Below are positions 21,667-31,057 of a stretch of 64,000 nt of DNA, in pieces; position 1 is the stretch's first letter, and each line of letters begins with the position of its first letter. Below the pieces are notes generated by a model. It was not told the origin of the DNA. It made no database searches and worked only from the letters and a program-made list of their open reading frames with translations. The translations under genes and the position numbers were made by a program. Where the stretch lies: contig NZ_BPQV01000017.1 of the NCBI RefSeq assembly GCF_022179465.1, positions 43,193 to 107,192 of the forward strand. Direction: 5' to 3'. This DNA comes from Methylobacterium organophilum (lineage in GTDB: Bacteria; Pseudomonadota; Alphaproteobacteria; Rhizobiales; Beijerinckiaceae).

Positions 21667-23823
21667 ATGTCTATCCTGAGAACGCTGAAGGTTCGTCTCC
21701 CCGCCACCACAATTGGATTGGCTCTGCTCAGCGCGGCAGCGATGGGCGGCTTCAGTTGGAACTCGGCCCGGAGCAGCCTGATCGACGCCGCCCGCGACCG
21801 GCTGCAGCTCGCTGCCACAGCCCAGCGCGACAGCATCGGGCTGATGGCGGATCGCCTGCAGGCAGACCTCCTCACCATCGCCGCCCATCCTCAAGTTGCC
21901 TCGAACGCCCCCGATCTGATCGACATCCTCGATCCGGCCAAAGGCGATATCACCGCGGTCATCGAAGCCTTTCAGGCTCCCCAAACGGTCGAAGCCCGCA
22001 TCGCCTTCGACGGCTTGTCCACCAACACGATGTATGGGCGCCGGCACGCCAAGATCCAGGAGGTCGCCCGCAAGCTCGTCGCCGAGACCGGCTATGCCGA
22101 CCTGATGATCCTCGATCAGAACGGCCGCATCGTCTACACGACGACGAAGGGAGTCGATTTCGGCAAGCCGGTGACCGACGAGAGCCTGCGCGCCACCGGC
22201 ATCGCACGGCTCTACGACCGTCTGCGCATCGTCGACACGGACGCGGTCGTCTTCGAAGACTACGCCGCCTATCCCGTCGGCGAAGGGCCTTCCGCCTTCA
22301 TCGGCCGTGCGTTGACCAAGCGCGCCAACGTCGCCATGGGCACCGCCCAGGCGGCCGAGCGGATCGGCTTCGTGGTGATGCGCGTGAACGCCGAGCTGTT
22401 CGACCGCACCCTGTCGAAGCGGGCCGGCCTCGGCGATACGGGCCAGGTCTTCGCCATCGGCACCGATGGACGCCTACGCAGCAATCCGCCGCTGGAGACC
22501 CAGGCCAAGGCGGGCGACCCGCCCACCTCCCTCGGCATCGACCCGAAGACTCTGGGCGATGGCGAGAACTTCGTCTTCACCTCGGCCGACGGCCCGCACA
22601 TGGGCGCCACCTCGTCCGTGACCGTGCTCGGGGCACCCTGGACGGTCGTCGCCGAGCAGAGCGAGGCGGAGGCCATCGGCTCGGTGAAGGCCCTCTCGCA
22701 GACCCTCGCCCTGATCGCCCTCTGCGTGCTCGCCGTCACCGCTCTGCTCGGGCTCGGCCTCGCCCGTTCGATCGTGCGTCCGCTGGACGCCCTGACCCGC
22801 GCCCTCAAGGCGCTCGCCGCCCGCGAGCCCCTCACCGAGGTGCCCGGCAGCGCCCGCAGGGACGAGATCGGCGATATCGCCCGCGCCGTGGTCACGATCC
22901 GCGACATGTCGCTGGAGGAGGCGGCCGAGCAGCTCAAGACGACGGAAGCCGCGCGGCTGCGCGAGGAGCAGGCCCGGCGCGCCTTGCTGCGCGACCTCGC
23001 GGGCCAGTTCGAGAGCTCGGTCGGCGGCATCGTCACCCGGGTGTCGAGCGCGGTCGAGGAGCTTCACGGTTCTTCGGGCAGCATGAAGCGCGCCGTCGAG
23101 GGAACCTCGCAGCGCTCCAGCAGCGTCGCAGCCGCGGCGCACCAGACCGCCGCCAGCGTGAACGCCGTCGCCGCCGCGGCAGAGGAGCTCGGTGCCACCG
23201 TCGAGGAGATCGGCCGCCAGGTCGAGCAGGCCGCCAGCCTGTCCTCCGCCGCCGTGCAGGAGGCGATGCGCACCGAGGAGACCATGGCGGCGCTCGCCAC
23301 CGCCGCCTCTCGCATCGGTGACGTGGTCAACCTGGTGTCGACCATCGCCGGCCAGACCAACCTGCTCGCCCTCAACGCCACCATCGAGGCGGCCCGGGCC
23401 GGGGAGGCCGGCCGCGGCTTCGCGGTGGTCGCCGCCGAGGTCAAGGAACTCGCCAGCCAGACCACGCGGGCGACCGAGGAGATCGGCCAGCAGGTCGCCT
23501 CGATCCAGGCGGCGACCAACGGCGCCTCGCAGGCGATCCAGGGCATCGCCGCGCGGATCCAGACCATGAATGCGGTGACAACGAACATCGCCTCCGCCGT
23601 CGAGGAGCAGGGCGTCACCACCCAGGAAATCGTGCGCAGCATGAGCCAAGCCTCGGCCGGCACCGGCGCCGTGACGAGCGACATCGCCGAGGTCGCCCGC
23701 GTCGCCGACGAGGCCGGCCTCGTCGCCGGCTCAGTGCTCAAGGCCTCAGACGATCTCGCGGCGCAGTCGGAGCACCTGCGGGCCGAGGTCGAGCGCTTCC
23801 TCGCCGACGTCCGCGCGGCCTGA
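21667..23823 (+). CDS. Methyl-accepting chemotaxis protein with periplasmic sensor domain
   Basis: A 718-residue chemoreceptor. A membrane helix near residues 11-30 leads into a long periplasmic sensor of double-Cache-like type (about 35-340), then a second helix (LALIALCVLAVTALLGLGLA), a HAMP domain (SIVRPLDALTRALKALAARE) and the cytoplasmic signalling domain. The hairpin tip NLLALNATIEAARAGEAGRGFAVVAAEV is exact for MCPs and binds CheA/CheW. There is no C-terminal CheR-binding pentapeptide; the protein ends ERFLADVRAA. The ligand is unknown. It converges on rpoH, with a strong bidirectional terminator between them. Confidence 0.94.
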   Translation: MSILRTLKVRLPATTIGLALLSAAAMGGFSWNSARSSLIDAARDRLQLAATAQRDSIGLMADRLQADLLTIAAHPQVASNAPDLIDILDPAKGDITAVIEAFQAPQTVEARIAFDGLSTNTMYGRRHAKIQEVARKLVAETGYADLMILDQNGRIVYTTTKGVDFGKPVTDESLRATGIARLYDRLRIVDTDAVVFEDYAAYPVGEGPSAFIGRALTKRANVAMGTAQAAERIGFVVMRVNAELFDRTLSKRAGLGDTGQVFAIGTDGRLRSNPPLETQAKAGDPPTSLGIDPKTLGDGENFVFTSADGPHMGATSSVTVLGAPWTVVAEQSEAEAIGSVKALSQTLALIALCVLAVTALLGLGLARSIVRPLDALTRALKALAAREPLTEVPGSARRDEIGDIARAVVTIRDMSLEEAAEQLKTTEAARLREEQARRALLRDLAGQFESSVGGIVTRVSSAVEELHGSSGSMKRAVEGTSQRSSSVAAAAHQTAASVNAVAAAAEELGATVEEIGRQVEQAASLSSAAVQEAMRTEETMAALATAASRIGDVVNLVSTIAGQTNLLALNATIEAARAGEAGRGFAVVAAEVKELASQTTRATEEIGQQVASIQAATNGASQAIQGIAARIQTMNAVTTNIASAVEEQGVTTQEIVRSMSQASAGTGAVTSDIAEVARVADEAGLVAGSVLKASDDLAAQSEHLRAEVERFLADVRAA

Positions 23824-23853
23824 GCGCGGCCCTCAAGCCTCCCATCGAAAACG

Positions 23854-23891
23854 AAGAAGGGCTGCGCGGCATCGCCTGCGCAGCCCTTCTT
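23854..23891. terminator. Bidirectional terminator between the chemoreceptor gene and rpoH
   Basis: AAGAAGGGCTGCGC (23854-23867) and GCGCAGCCCTTCTT (23878-23891) form a perfect 14-bp stem with a 10-base loop. It is A-rich on one side and T-rich on the other, so it can end transcripts from both converging genes. Confidence 0.82.
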
Positions 23892-23941
23892 GCAGTCTGT
23901 GTCAGGCGGAGGGGAGGGCAGCCGCCCGGCCCGGGAACGGA

Positions 23942-24841
23942 TCAGGCGGGCAGAGCGGCGCCGTTGCCCCGGGGAAGCTCGCGGGTGGCGAGGTTCTTCT
24001 TGACCGCTTCCTGCACCTTCTCGAAGGCACGGACCTCGATCTGGCGCACACGCTCGCGGGAGACGCCGAACTCGCCGGAGAGATCCTCCAGGGTGATCGG
24101 ATCCTCGGCGAGGCGACGCGCCTCGAAGATGCGGCGCTCACGCGGGTTGAGCACACCGAGGGCGTCGCGCAGGGCCGAGAGCCGATTGCGGCCCTCCTCC
24201 TCGCCGGCGAGCACGCTCTCCTGGCTCGGCGTGTTGTCGACGAGCCAGTCCTGCCACTCGCCCTCGCCCTCCTCGCGCAGGGGCGCGTTGAGCGAGGAAT
24301 CGCCCGACAGGCGGCGGTTCATCTCCACCACATCCTGTTCCGGCACCCCGAGGGATGTCGCGATCTGCTGGACCTGATCGGGGCGCAGGTCGCCCTCCTC
24401 GAAGGCAGAGATGCGGCCCTTGGCCTTGCGCAGGTTGAAGAACAGCTTCTTCTGGTTGGCGGTCGTGCCCATCTTCACGAGCGACCAGGAGCGCAGAATG
24501 TATTCCTGGATGGCGGCCTTGATCCACCACATCGCGTAGGTAGCGAGCCGGAAGCCCTTGTCGGGATCGAAGCGCTTGACCGCCTGCATCAGGCCGACAT
24601 TGCCCTCGGACACGACCTCGCTGATCGGCAGGCCGTAGCCGCGATAGCCCATGGCGATCTTGGCCACGAGGCGCAGATGCGAGGTCACGAGCTTGTGGGC
24701 CGCCTCGCGGTCACCGGCATCGCGCCAGCTCTTGGCGAGGGTGAATTCCTCCGCAGGTTCCAGCATCGGGAACTTGCGGATCTCGTCGAGGTAGCGCGAC
24801 AGGCCGCCTTCAGTGGCGAGCACGGGCAGAGCGCCAGCCAT
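23942..24841 (-). CDS. rpoH: RNA polymerase heat-shock sigma factor RpoH (sigma 32)
   Basis: Alternative sigma factor for heat-shock genes. From the ATG at 24841 (AAGGAGG upstream) the protein is 299 residues. Region 2 contains the RpoH-specific stretch WWIKAAIQEYILRSWSLVKMGTTANQKKLFFNLRKAK, including the RpoH box that separates RpoH from other sigma-70 proteins. Region 4 has the helix-turn-helix LEDLSGEFGVSRERVRQIEVRAFEKVQ. Alphaproteobacteria often carry several rpoH genes, so this may not be the only one. Control by DnaK and by mRNA structure is known for the family but no leader thermometer was worked out here. Confidence 0.96.
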   Translation of the reverse strand: MAGALPVLATEGGLSRYLDEIRKFPMLEPAEEFTLAKSWRDAGDREAAHKLVTSHLRLVAKIAMGYRGYGLPISEVVSEGNVGLMQAVKRFDPDKGFRLATYAMWWIKAAIQEYILRSWSLVKMGTTANQKKLFFNLRKAKGRISAFEEGDLRPDQVQQIATSLGVPEQDVVEMNRRLSGDSSLNAPLREEGEGEWQDWLVDNTPSQESVLAGEEEGRNRLSALRDALGVLNPRERRIFEARRLAEDPITLEDLSGEFGVSRERVRQIEVRAFEKVQEAVKKNLATRELPRGNGAALPA

Positions 24842-25101
24842 GTACACCTCCTTCAAGGCCCCCCGGACGGGCAGGCTCACGAGGACACGCCGCTCCTCTT
24901 GAAGCCGGCCGCCCTCGTTTCGAATTCTAACGGGGTTCGGTCCGCTCCGGTAGCGTCGGTCGCCCCTCGCGTCCTCAACAACGCGCGAACCGGGTGGCAG
25001 AGTTCTCTCGCATTCCTGGTCACCGAGTCGCGGTGCAAAAACGCACAAGATGCATCGTTGACCGTGACGACAGAGCGACACCGCACCCCGGTTGTCACGG
25101 T

Positions 25102-26106
25102 TCAGTCCGACAGGGCGGCGAGCAGGTGCGCCATATCCGCCGGCAGCGGGCTCTCGAAGCGCAGGGTTTCCCCCGTCCGGGGATGGGCGAAGCCGAGCAG
25201 GGTTGCATGCAGCGCCTGTCGCCCCAACGCCGTGAGGGCGTCGCGCGCCGCCAGGCCGAGCCGCGCGGCCTTGGTGCGGAAGGCGCTGCCGTAGAGATCA
25301 TCCCCGAGGAGGGGATGGCCGAGATGGCTCAGATGCACCCGGATCTGATGGGTGCGCCCGGTCTCGAGCTGGCAGCGCACCAGAGCGACCTGGCTCTCGC
25401 CGTCCGGCTCCGCCTCGACCCTATAATGGGTGACGGCATGGCGGCCCTCACCCTCGCGGACCACGGCGATCTTCTCGAAGTTGCGCCGGGAACGGGCGAG
25501 ATTGGTGCGGATGGTGCCGCTGCGCGGCTGCGGCACGCCCCAGACGAGGGCGAGATAGGCGCGCTCCAGCGGCCCGGTGCGGCCGTGATCGGCAAATTGC
25601 GCGGTGAGGCCCTGATGGGCGTGGTCGTTCTTGGCGACCACGAGCAGGCCGCTTGTGTCCTTGTCGAGCCGGTGCACGATGCCGGGCCGGCGCACCCCGC
25701 CGATGCCCGACAGGCTCGCGCCGCAATGGGCGATGAGCCCGTTGACGAGCGTGCCGCCCTCGTGACCGGGTGCGGGATGCACGACGAGCCCGGCCGGCTT
25801 GTCGATGACGATGAGGTCGTCGTCCTCGTGGACGACGACGAGGGCGAGCCGCTCCGGGGCAGGCTCCGCAGGCAGCGCCTCCGGGATAACGATGTCGAGA
25901 TGCAGCCCCGGCGCGACCTTGGCGGCGGGATCGCGCAGGGCCTGCCCCCCCGCGCTCACCTGCCCGGCGCGCACCAGCGCCTGCAGGCGCGCCCGCGAGA
26001 ATTCCGGCAGGGCCCGGGCCAGGGCCCGGTCGAGCCGCTCGCCCCCTGCCGGCATCTCCTCCCCGCCCAAGACGACCGCACGCCGCTGCGCTGCCGATTG
26101 ATCCAC
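25102..26106 (-). CDS. rluD: RluA-family 23S rRNA pseudouridine synthase, RluD-like
   Basis: Converts uridines to pseudouridine in 23S rRNA (in E. coli RluD: 1911, 1915 and 1917 of helix 69). The 334-residue protein has an N-terminal S4 RNA-binding domain (ERLDRALARALPEFSRARLQALVRAGQV) and the catalytic motif GIVHRLDKDTSGLLVVAK with the nucleophile D148. The C-terminal segments LETGRTHQIRVHLSHLGHPLLGD and RQALHA are typical of the family. The order S4 then RluD-type catalytic core, and the gene beside rpoH, match the common alphaproteobacterial arrangement. Exact target uridines are inferred. Confidence 0.93.
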   Translation of the reverse strand: MDQSAAQRRAVVLGGEEMPAGGERLDRALARALPEFSRARLQALVRAGQVSAGGQALRDPAAKVAPGLHLDIVIPEALPAEPAPERLALVVVHEDDDLIVIDKPAGLVVHPAPGHEGGTLVNGLIAHCGASLSGIGGVRRPGIVHRLDKDTSGLLVVAKNDHAHQGLTAQFADHGRTGPLERAYLALVWGVPQPRSGTIRTNLARSRRNFEKIAVVREGEGRHAVTHYRVEAEPDGESQVALVRCQLETGRTHQIRVHLSHLGHPLLGDDLYGSAFRTKAARLGLAARDALTALGRQALHATLLGFAHPRTGETLRFESPLPADMAHLLAALSD

Positions 26107-26206
26107 CCGTTCCGTCCCGATGCCAGCAAAGAAGTTTCACGAAGATCCGAGAGGGGCCTTGCCCACCCGGAAACGCCTCGCTATACGACCCCTCGCCGGC
26201 CGGAAA

Positions 26207-26282
26207 GCTCCCATCGTCTAGCGGTCTAGGACGTCGCCCTCTCACGGCGAAAACAGGGGTTCGAGTCCCCTTGGGAGCGCCA
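26207..26282 (+). tRNA. tRNA-Glu (anticodon CTC)
   Basis: Acceptor GCTCCCA/TGGGAGC, anticodon stem TCGCC/GGCGA with loop CTCTCAC (anticodon CTC), T arm with GGTTCGAGTCC and discriminator G are all present; CCA is encoded at 26280-26282. A short GC hairpin (CCCGCAC/GTGCGGG, 26285-26302) follows. The gene marks the left edge of the polysaccharide island. Confidence 0.95.
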
Positions 26283-26339
26283 TTCCCGCACTGAAGTGCG
26301 GGTGATAAGCGCAGCCGAGCACCATCAGATTCGGCTACT

Positions 26340-26475
26340 CGTGTGTCGGACCTGTCTGTGACCTTCGCCACACCGATGGCGCAGATCACGCCCTCCCCCG
26401 CTCGGTCCTTGAGAGGCCAGAACCTCCATCTGCCGCAGCTTGCCGGCCATCTCTTGCGGCCTATGCCGCTTCGTT
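26340..26475 (-). mobile_element. IS3-type OrfA transposase remnant (frameshifted)
   Basis: On the minus strand, one frame reads KRHRPQEMAGKLRQMEVLAS and the adjacent frame continues GVICAIGVAKVT. Together they match the N-terminal helix-turn-helix of IS3-family OrfA proteins ('KRHxPEEIVxKLRQVEVLxxQGxSVADAxRxIGVxxVTYYRW'). A frame change and loss of the YYRW region show it is inactive. No terminal inverted repeats or orfB were seen. The rest of the 468-base gap 26283-26750 shows nothing else recognisable. Confidence 0.6.
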
Positions 26476-26750
26476 CCCGTCTGTCCGCCCTCGTCCTGGC
26501 TCGAAAGCCATACCTCAGGACGTCTCCCTTGATGAGGGCGGATCCCCGCCTCAGGACGGTCTGCGGCTTCCTCACACCCCTTGACCCTAGCCGGAGCGAT
26601 CACGCCACACGGGGGCTTGCCAGCGGCTTCAAGGCTTGAGGGAACGGAGCCAAGGAGAAGCGAGCGGCCCCTTTTCGCTCAAGGTTCGTGACCAGCACCA
26701 CGCCCTTGAAGCGCATCGGCCCAACATCTCAATCGGTGTTCGGGGCTGCC

Positions 26751-28472
26751 TCACGCGGCGGCACGATCGAAGCGCATGCTGTCGAGCAGGCTTCGTATCA
26801 GGTCATATCCCCGCATGATGTCATGCAATCCTGATGCGTGGTCGTATCCCGCTTGAGACACGCGCTCCCACAGTTCCTGATCCTCGTGCAGACGGCAGAT
26901 CATTTCGGCGAATGCGGCCGGATCACTGGCCACGAGAATGTCCCGCCCGGGAACCAGATCCATGCCCTCGACCGCAACCGATGTCGCGACGCAGGGAACG
27001 CCATGAAGGAGGCTGGACACCACCTTCCCCTTGGCGCCCGCGCCATATCGCAACGGAGCCGTCGTCACGCGCAGCGTCCCGAGCGCCTCCTCCATGTCGT
27101 CGACGTATCCGACATACACGACGTTGCGATCATTCCTCTCCCTGAAAGACGACGGCAGATCCGCCCCCATGACGTACAATGTGAGGCGATCGTTGATCAT
27201 CGTGACCAACGGCCAGATCTCCGTGAGCAGATACAGGAGGGCGTCCACGTTCGGCGTGTGGCGGTAGCCACCGATAAATCCGACCCCATTTCGCTCCCGA
27301 AAAGGCTTCCCGCGCCCGGTCACGTCGCGGAGCAGCGGGATCACGCGGATATTTGCGCCCCCAACATTGTTTTCGATGAGCCTTGCTTCGACCGAGGACA
27401 CCACGATGGTCGCGTCACACATTCTGCTCAGATAATACTCCCGCTCACGCGTCCAGTAACTGCGGTTGAGCGACTCACGATCGCCGACGAGTCGAGCTTC
27501 CCGTTCCTCCCGTACGTGATGAAGATCGACCGTATTGAAAACAATCTTTGCTTTTTGAGAGTTTTTTCTTGCAAGCCTGTAATAATTACCCCCACAATGC
27601 ACGCGAGAAAGAAAAAATATATCAAATTTTTGTCCATTTTTCTCAATAAAATTTTCGACTGAATTAAATTTATAATAATCGATACAATCGACTCCCATGG
27701 ATTCGATGTGAACGCGATATGGGTTATGATTGAAAAATTCAGCGGCCGCGACAAAAGTTACCTTAAATCCCATATCGATAAAAATTCTGAGGAAGTTGAG
27801 CGCATCAAGAGATCCTGAATCGGCCTTCGGTCTGGGATGATAGCTGTCGATGTAGAGAATTTCTGCACAGCTCCTGCGAGCCCGGGTAGCTCTTGCCATC
27901 TCTGCGGTCGCGCAGAAATTCAAATCCGTAGAGGCATAATGCACCAGCGGGTTGATCCTGGCACCACGAAGCTCTGGATAATACTTCAGATAGGCATCCG
28001 TATCGAACAGTGGGTTCGGATCGACGGTGCCTTCGAAGGCATGGCGCAGGAAATGGGCTAGCGGATGAAGGCCGCCGCGCATCGTGTCCGGGTACTCGCG
28101 GGCATACCAGGCCGTATCAAAGAGTGGGTGAGGCCGGAGATCGCGCTCGACGCCGTGGCGGATGTAGTGAATCAGAGGGTTCTCGCCGGACGAGGCTACA
28201 TCAGGATATCGATCGAGATACCAGCGTGCCGCGAAGAGCGGATTCGGCATACGCCCTTCTTTAGCCCCGTGATCGATGTAATGGGCGATCGGGTCTATCC
28301 CTGATTCTCTGACATCGGGGTACTCCGCAAGGTACCACGCGATATCAAACATACCCATGCTGTTTTTTATAATTTGATAATCTTCATAAAACTTAGTGTT
28401 TATTTTTGTCTGGTGCCTGCGGCGGTATCCATTCAATGCTCGCCCGGTCCGGGTGGCATACTCGACAAACAT
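26751..28472 (-). CDS. Glycosyltransferase with N-terminal WY..YPDV..HY repeats
   Basis: A 573-residue protein of the polysaccharide island. The N-terminal third has four tandem repeats of about 36 residues (FDIAWYLAEYPDVRESG, FAARWYLDRYPDVASSG, FDTAWYAREYPDTMRGG and a last degenerate copy), each ending in an HY..HG..EG..PNPLF-type motif. The rest is a GT-B-like glycosyltransferase (GT4/GT1 type) with VGFIGGYRHTPNVDALLYLL, YVGYVDDMEEALG and RYGAGAKGKVVSSLLHGVPCVAT. I chose the ATG at 28472 because AAGGA lies eight bases upstream; an ATG at 28490 is also possible. The middle (about 27540-27780) is AT-rich compared with the ends. Donor and acceptor sugars are unknown. Confidence 0.8.
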   Translation of the reverse strand: MFVEYATRTGRALNGYRRRHQTKINTKFYEDYQIIKNSMGMFDIAWYLAEYPDVRESGIDPIAHYIDHGAKEGRMPNPLFAARWYLDRYPDVASSGENPLIHYIRHGVERDLRPHPLFDTAWYAREYPDTMRGGLHPLAHFLRHAFEGTVDPNPLFDTDAYLKYYPELRGARINPLVHYASTDLNFCATAEMARATRARRSCAEILYIDSYHPRPKADSGSLDALNFLRIFIDMGFKVTFVAAAEFFNHNPYRVHIESMGVDCIDYYKFNSVENFIEKNGQKFDIFFLSRVHCGGNYYRLARKNSQKAKIVFNTVDLHHVREEREARLVGDRESLNRSYWTREREYYLSRMCDATIVVSSVEARLIENNVGGANIRVIPLLRDVTGRGKPFRERNGVGFIGGYRHTPNVDALLYLLTEIWPLVTMINDRLTLYVMGADLPSSFRERNDRNVVYVGYVDDMEEALGTLRVTTAPLRYGAGAKGKVVSSLLHGVPCVATSVAVEGMDLVPGRDILVASDPAAFAEMICRLHEDQELWERVSQAGYDHASGLHDIMRGYDLIRSLLDSMRFDRAAA

Positions 28473-29241
28473 GCCACGTCCTTTTCCCATCGTTGAACCT
28501 TGTACAAGATGCTTTCGTGGAAGCCGCGATCGGGATCGAGACGTCGCTTGAGAATATCTGTCCTGTCCATCCGCCGACCGTGCCATGGGATCCGAAGAGG
28601 CGGACCGGAGGCCAGCAGCAGTGCGCATATCTACACGCGCCGAATCCTGGCTCAAGCCTGCCGGCGAGCCACGCATCCGCGAGCGGTATTGCCCGCGCTC
28701 AACCCATGCACCGCTCAGCTCACCGAACCGCCCGATACCACGCCGCCCCAGCACAGCGACATGTCGCGCGAGCCGGCGGATAAAACCTCCAGGCAACTTG
28801 TTTCAGCGAGCAGATGGGGCTGCAGGGAGAAAGTCCGGAGCGACTTGGCGCCCGGCAAACATCGGATCAATGGCTCGCTGACGCAAATGCACGAATGAAG
28901 TCTCATCCCCTTTGTATGAAATTTTACCACGACTCATACACAACTATAAGTAGTTATAAAAATAATTATACTATTATAAGGTGATTACACGCTGCCGGCG
29001 CAATGATGAGCCGGCTCTCTGCATTCGAGATTTGGCATCGCTGGGTTGATGCAGCCGAACTAGACTGGCATGAAGCGCAAAGTGACATAGCTCGGCGAGG
29101 TCGGAGGAGCGCTGAAGCTGATTGCGCGCAAGGCGCCCGCGCCGACGGGCCGTCTCTCGACACAAAGTCCTATCCCTTCGACAGGGTAGCGACGCAATCA
29201 CGGCGGCGGTGGTTGAGAGTTTAAGCGTCTCGGGCTCAGAA
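28473..29241. other. Intergenic region between divergent glycosyltransferase genes
   Basis: About 770 bases without a gene I can support. The left part (28500-28900) is moderately GC-rich and only yields Arg/Ser-rich frames. Around 28930-28985 it becomes very AT-rich with dyad-like runs such as CTATAAGTAGTTATA, and this is the likely promoter zone for the gene at 29242. It may be decayed coding DNA. Confidence 0.5.
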
Positions 29242-30795
29242 ATGATAGCTTTTACGATTTGCTCTGCCAATTTCATGAGCTATGCTTTAACACTCCACGA
29301 AACTTTATCAAAGCACGAGGCAGATCTCACGTTCTATGTTCTCCTTTGTGATAATAAAGGATCCGTCGACGTTGGTGCGTTCGATTTTGATATTATATAT
29401 ATAGAAGATTTAGGTGTTCCAAATTTCCAAAATATGAAGAATAATTACAGCATTACAGAACTCAATACATCTCTTAAGCCATTTATGTTTCTGTATTTGT
29501 TTGATCAGCATCCTGGAAAGCACGTCGCTTATTTTGACCCTGACATTATGGTTTTCTCGCCGCTGACCGAACTCCAAGAGCTAATGCACGCGGGCGCACC
29601 CTGCATCCTGACTCCGCATATCACCGAGCCTGCCGAGTTCGCCGATATGAATGACGGCATGTTCCTGATCTACGGCATCTACAACCTCGGGTTCTGCTGC
29701 TTTCACGACACGCCACATGTGCAGAGGGTCATGGCCTGGTGGTCGCGGCGGCTGGAAACCGAATGCATCATTGATCTTCCGCGTGGACGGTTCGTCGATC
29801 AGAAATGGGCTGACCTTCTGCCTGCAATGATCGGAAACACGGCGATTCTCCGTCACCCGGGCTACAACGCCGCATATTGGAACCTGAGCCAGAGACGCCT
29901 GACCAAATGCGGGACACAATGGCAGGTCAATCGGCTGCCCCTGAGGTTCTTTCACTTCAGCGGAAATCTAATCGAGGACGCCAACGTCTTTTCAAGACAC
30001 AGCCACGAGTTCAACATTCATTCTTTTGGATTTGTTGGAGATTTATTAAAAGAATACAGAAAAATTATATTCAATAATGGTCATAATTTTTTCTCAAGTA
30101 TTGACTACGGTTTCAACTGGTCTGGTTCCTCCGGAAGAAATGAGCACACTCTTTTGGAAATCTACTCGAACCGCCCAAAAAACGACGCTCCTCCTCACAT
30201 CCCTCTCCGCAACCTCCGCGCCGATCGAGGACCTCCCCCTCGCGTGCGCGCCACCCGAGAGGCGGCGGAAGGCAGAGTGAAACAGGCGCTTCAGAGTTCC
30301 GACGCTCCGACCGGCTACTGCATCGTCTGCGAAGACAGGACGCGCTTCAGCACGATTGGCGGCAGCACCGGACTCGACTCTTCCGGAAGCAGCAGGCCGA
30401 GGCTCGTGTGTAGCGAATGCGGGTTTGACGCTCCGACCCGGCTCGGCATGCACGTGTGTAGGCAGCTATTGTCACAGAAACGCACCGCCATCTCTGTCCA
30501 GGCGGAGCACGGTCAGCTGATCGAGGACAAGCTGTCGACGCGCAGCGAGGGTAGCGCGGAACCGGCGGCGGGTTCGATCTGTCTCGTGGATATGTCCTCT
30601 GACGATAGTGAGCCGTCAAAACTAATCGACCTGGCCCGCCTGCACACCTCGCTGATCATCGTCGATCCCTCCGAGGAGGCGGAAAGACTCCTCGCCAGCT
30701 CAGATATTCCGTTCGGCCTATATGAGGGCTGGTCGGAGTCTTGCCTGTATATGCTTGGATGGACACGGCTCGCGATCGTGGGAGAGCCATCCTGA
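29242..30795 (+). CDS. Glycosyltransferase (GT8-like nucleotide-sugar fold) with unusual C-terminal region
   Basis: A 517-residue protein. Residues 1-300 look like a GT-A glycosyltransferase: start MIAFTICSANFMSYALTLHETL, metal-binding DxD in AYFDPDIMVF, and later LRHPGYNAAYWNLS and FFHFSGN, as in stealth/GT8-like polysaccharide enzymes. After an AT-rich stretch (30000-30150) the GC content rises and the protein changes character. Residues about 370-420 hold two Cys pairs (CIVCEDRTRFS, LVCSECGFDAPTR) like the zinc knuckle in front of some polysaccharide SAM methyltransferases, but no SAM-binding core follows. The C-terminus may be a fusion to a truncated gene. ATG at 29242 starts the fold directly. 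Confidence 0.72.
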   Translation: MIAFTICSANFMSYALTLHETLSKHEADLTFYVLLCDNKGSVDVGAFDFDIIYIEDLGVPNFQNMKNNYSITELNTSLKPFMFLYLFDQHPGKHVAYFDPDIMVFSPLTELQELMHAGAPCILTPHITEPAEFADMNDGMFLIYGIYNLGFCCFHDTPHVQRVMAWWSRRLETECIIDLPRGRFVDQKWADLLPAMIGNTAILRHPGYNAAYWNLSQRRLTKCGTQWQVNRLPLRFFHFSGNLIEDANVFSRHSHEFNIHSFGFVGDLLKEYRKIIFNNGHNFFSSIDYGFNWSGSSGRNEHTLLEIYSNRPKNDAPPHIPLRNLRADRGPPPRVRATREAAEGRVKQALQSSDAPTGYCIVCEDRTRFSTIGGSTGLDSSGSSRPRLVCSECGFDAPTRLGMHVCRQLLSQKRTAISVQAEHGQLIEDKLSTRSEGSAEPAAGSICLVDMSSDDSEPSKLIDLARLHTSLIIVDPSEEAERLLASSDIPFGLYEGWSESCLYMLGWTRLAIVGEPS

Positions 30796-31057
30796 CCGGG
30801 CCCCGGATCATCGCGCCGGACGCGTGGACACGCTCCAGGGGCTCTATCTGGATCTGGCCTGGTCGAGGCTACGCCCGATCGAACGACGGAGCGCAGCATC
30901 ATCCCGCTGCACCTCTCTTAGACACTCCCGTAACCGACAGATTGCGCGAGATCCGAGCCAGGATCAAACGGCAGGCACGGAAAATAAGACTGAAGCCTTG
31001 CTTCCTCGCTCATCGGAATTATACGCGCTGGCCCACACCGCTGCAGGAACGATGCTG

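Noticed and set aside
26285-26302. Hairpin after tRNA-Glu as a rho-independent terminator
   Set aside because: The stem is good (CCCGCAC/GTGCGGG) but no T run follows, so I mention it only with the tRNA.
28498-28898. Possible small genes in the gap between divergent glycosyltransferases
   Set aside because: All frames are Arg/Ser/Pro-rich, without ribosome sites or family motifs, and overlap one another.
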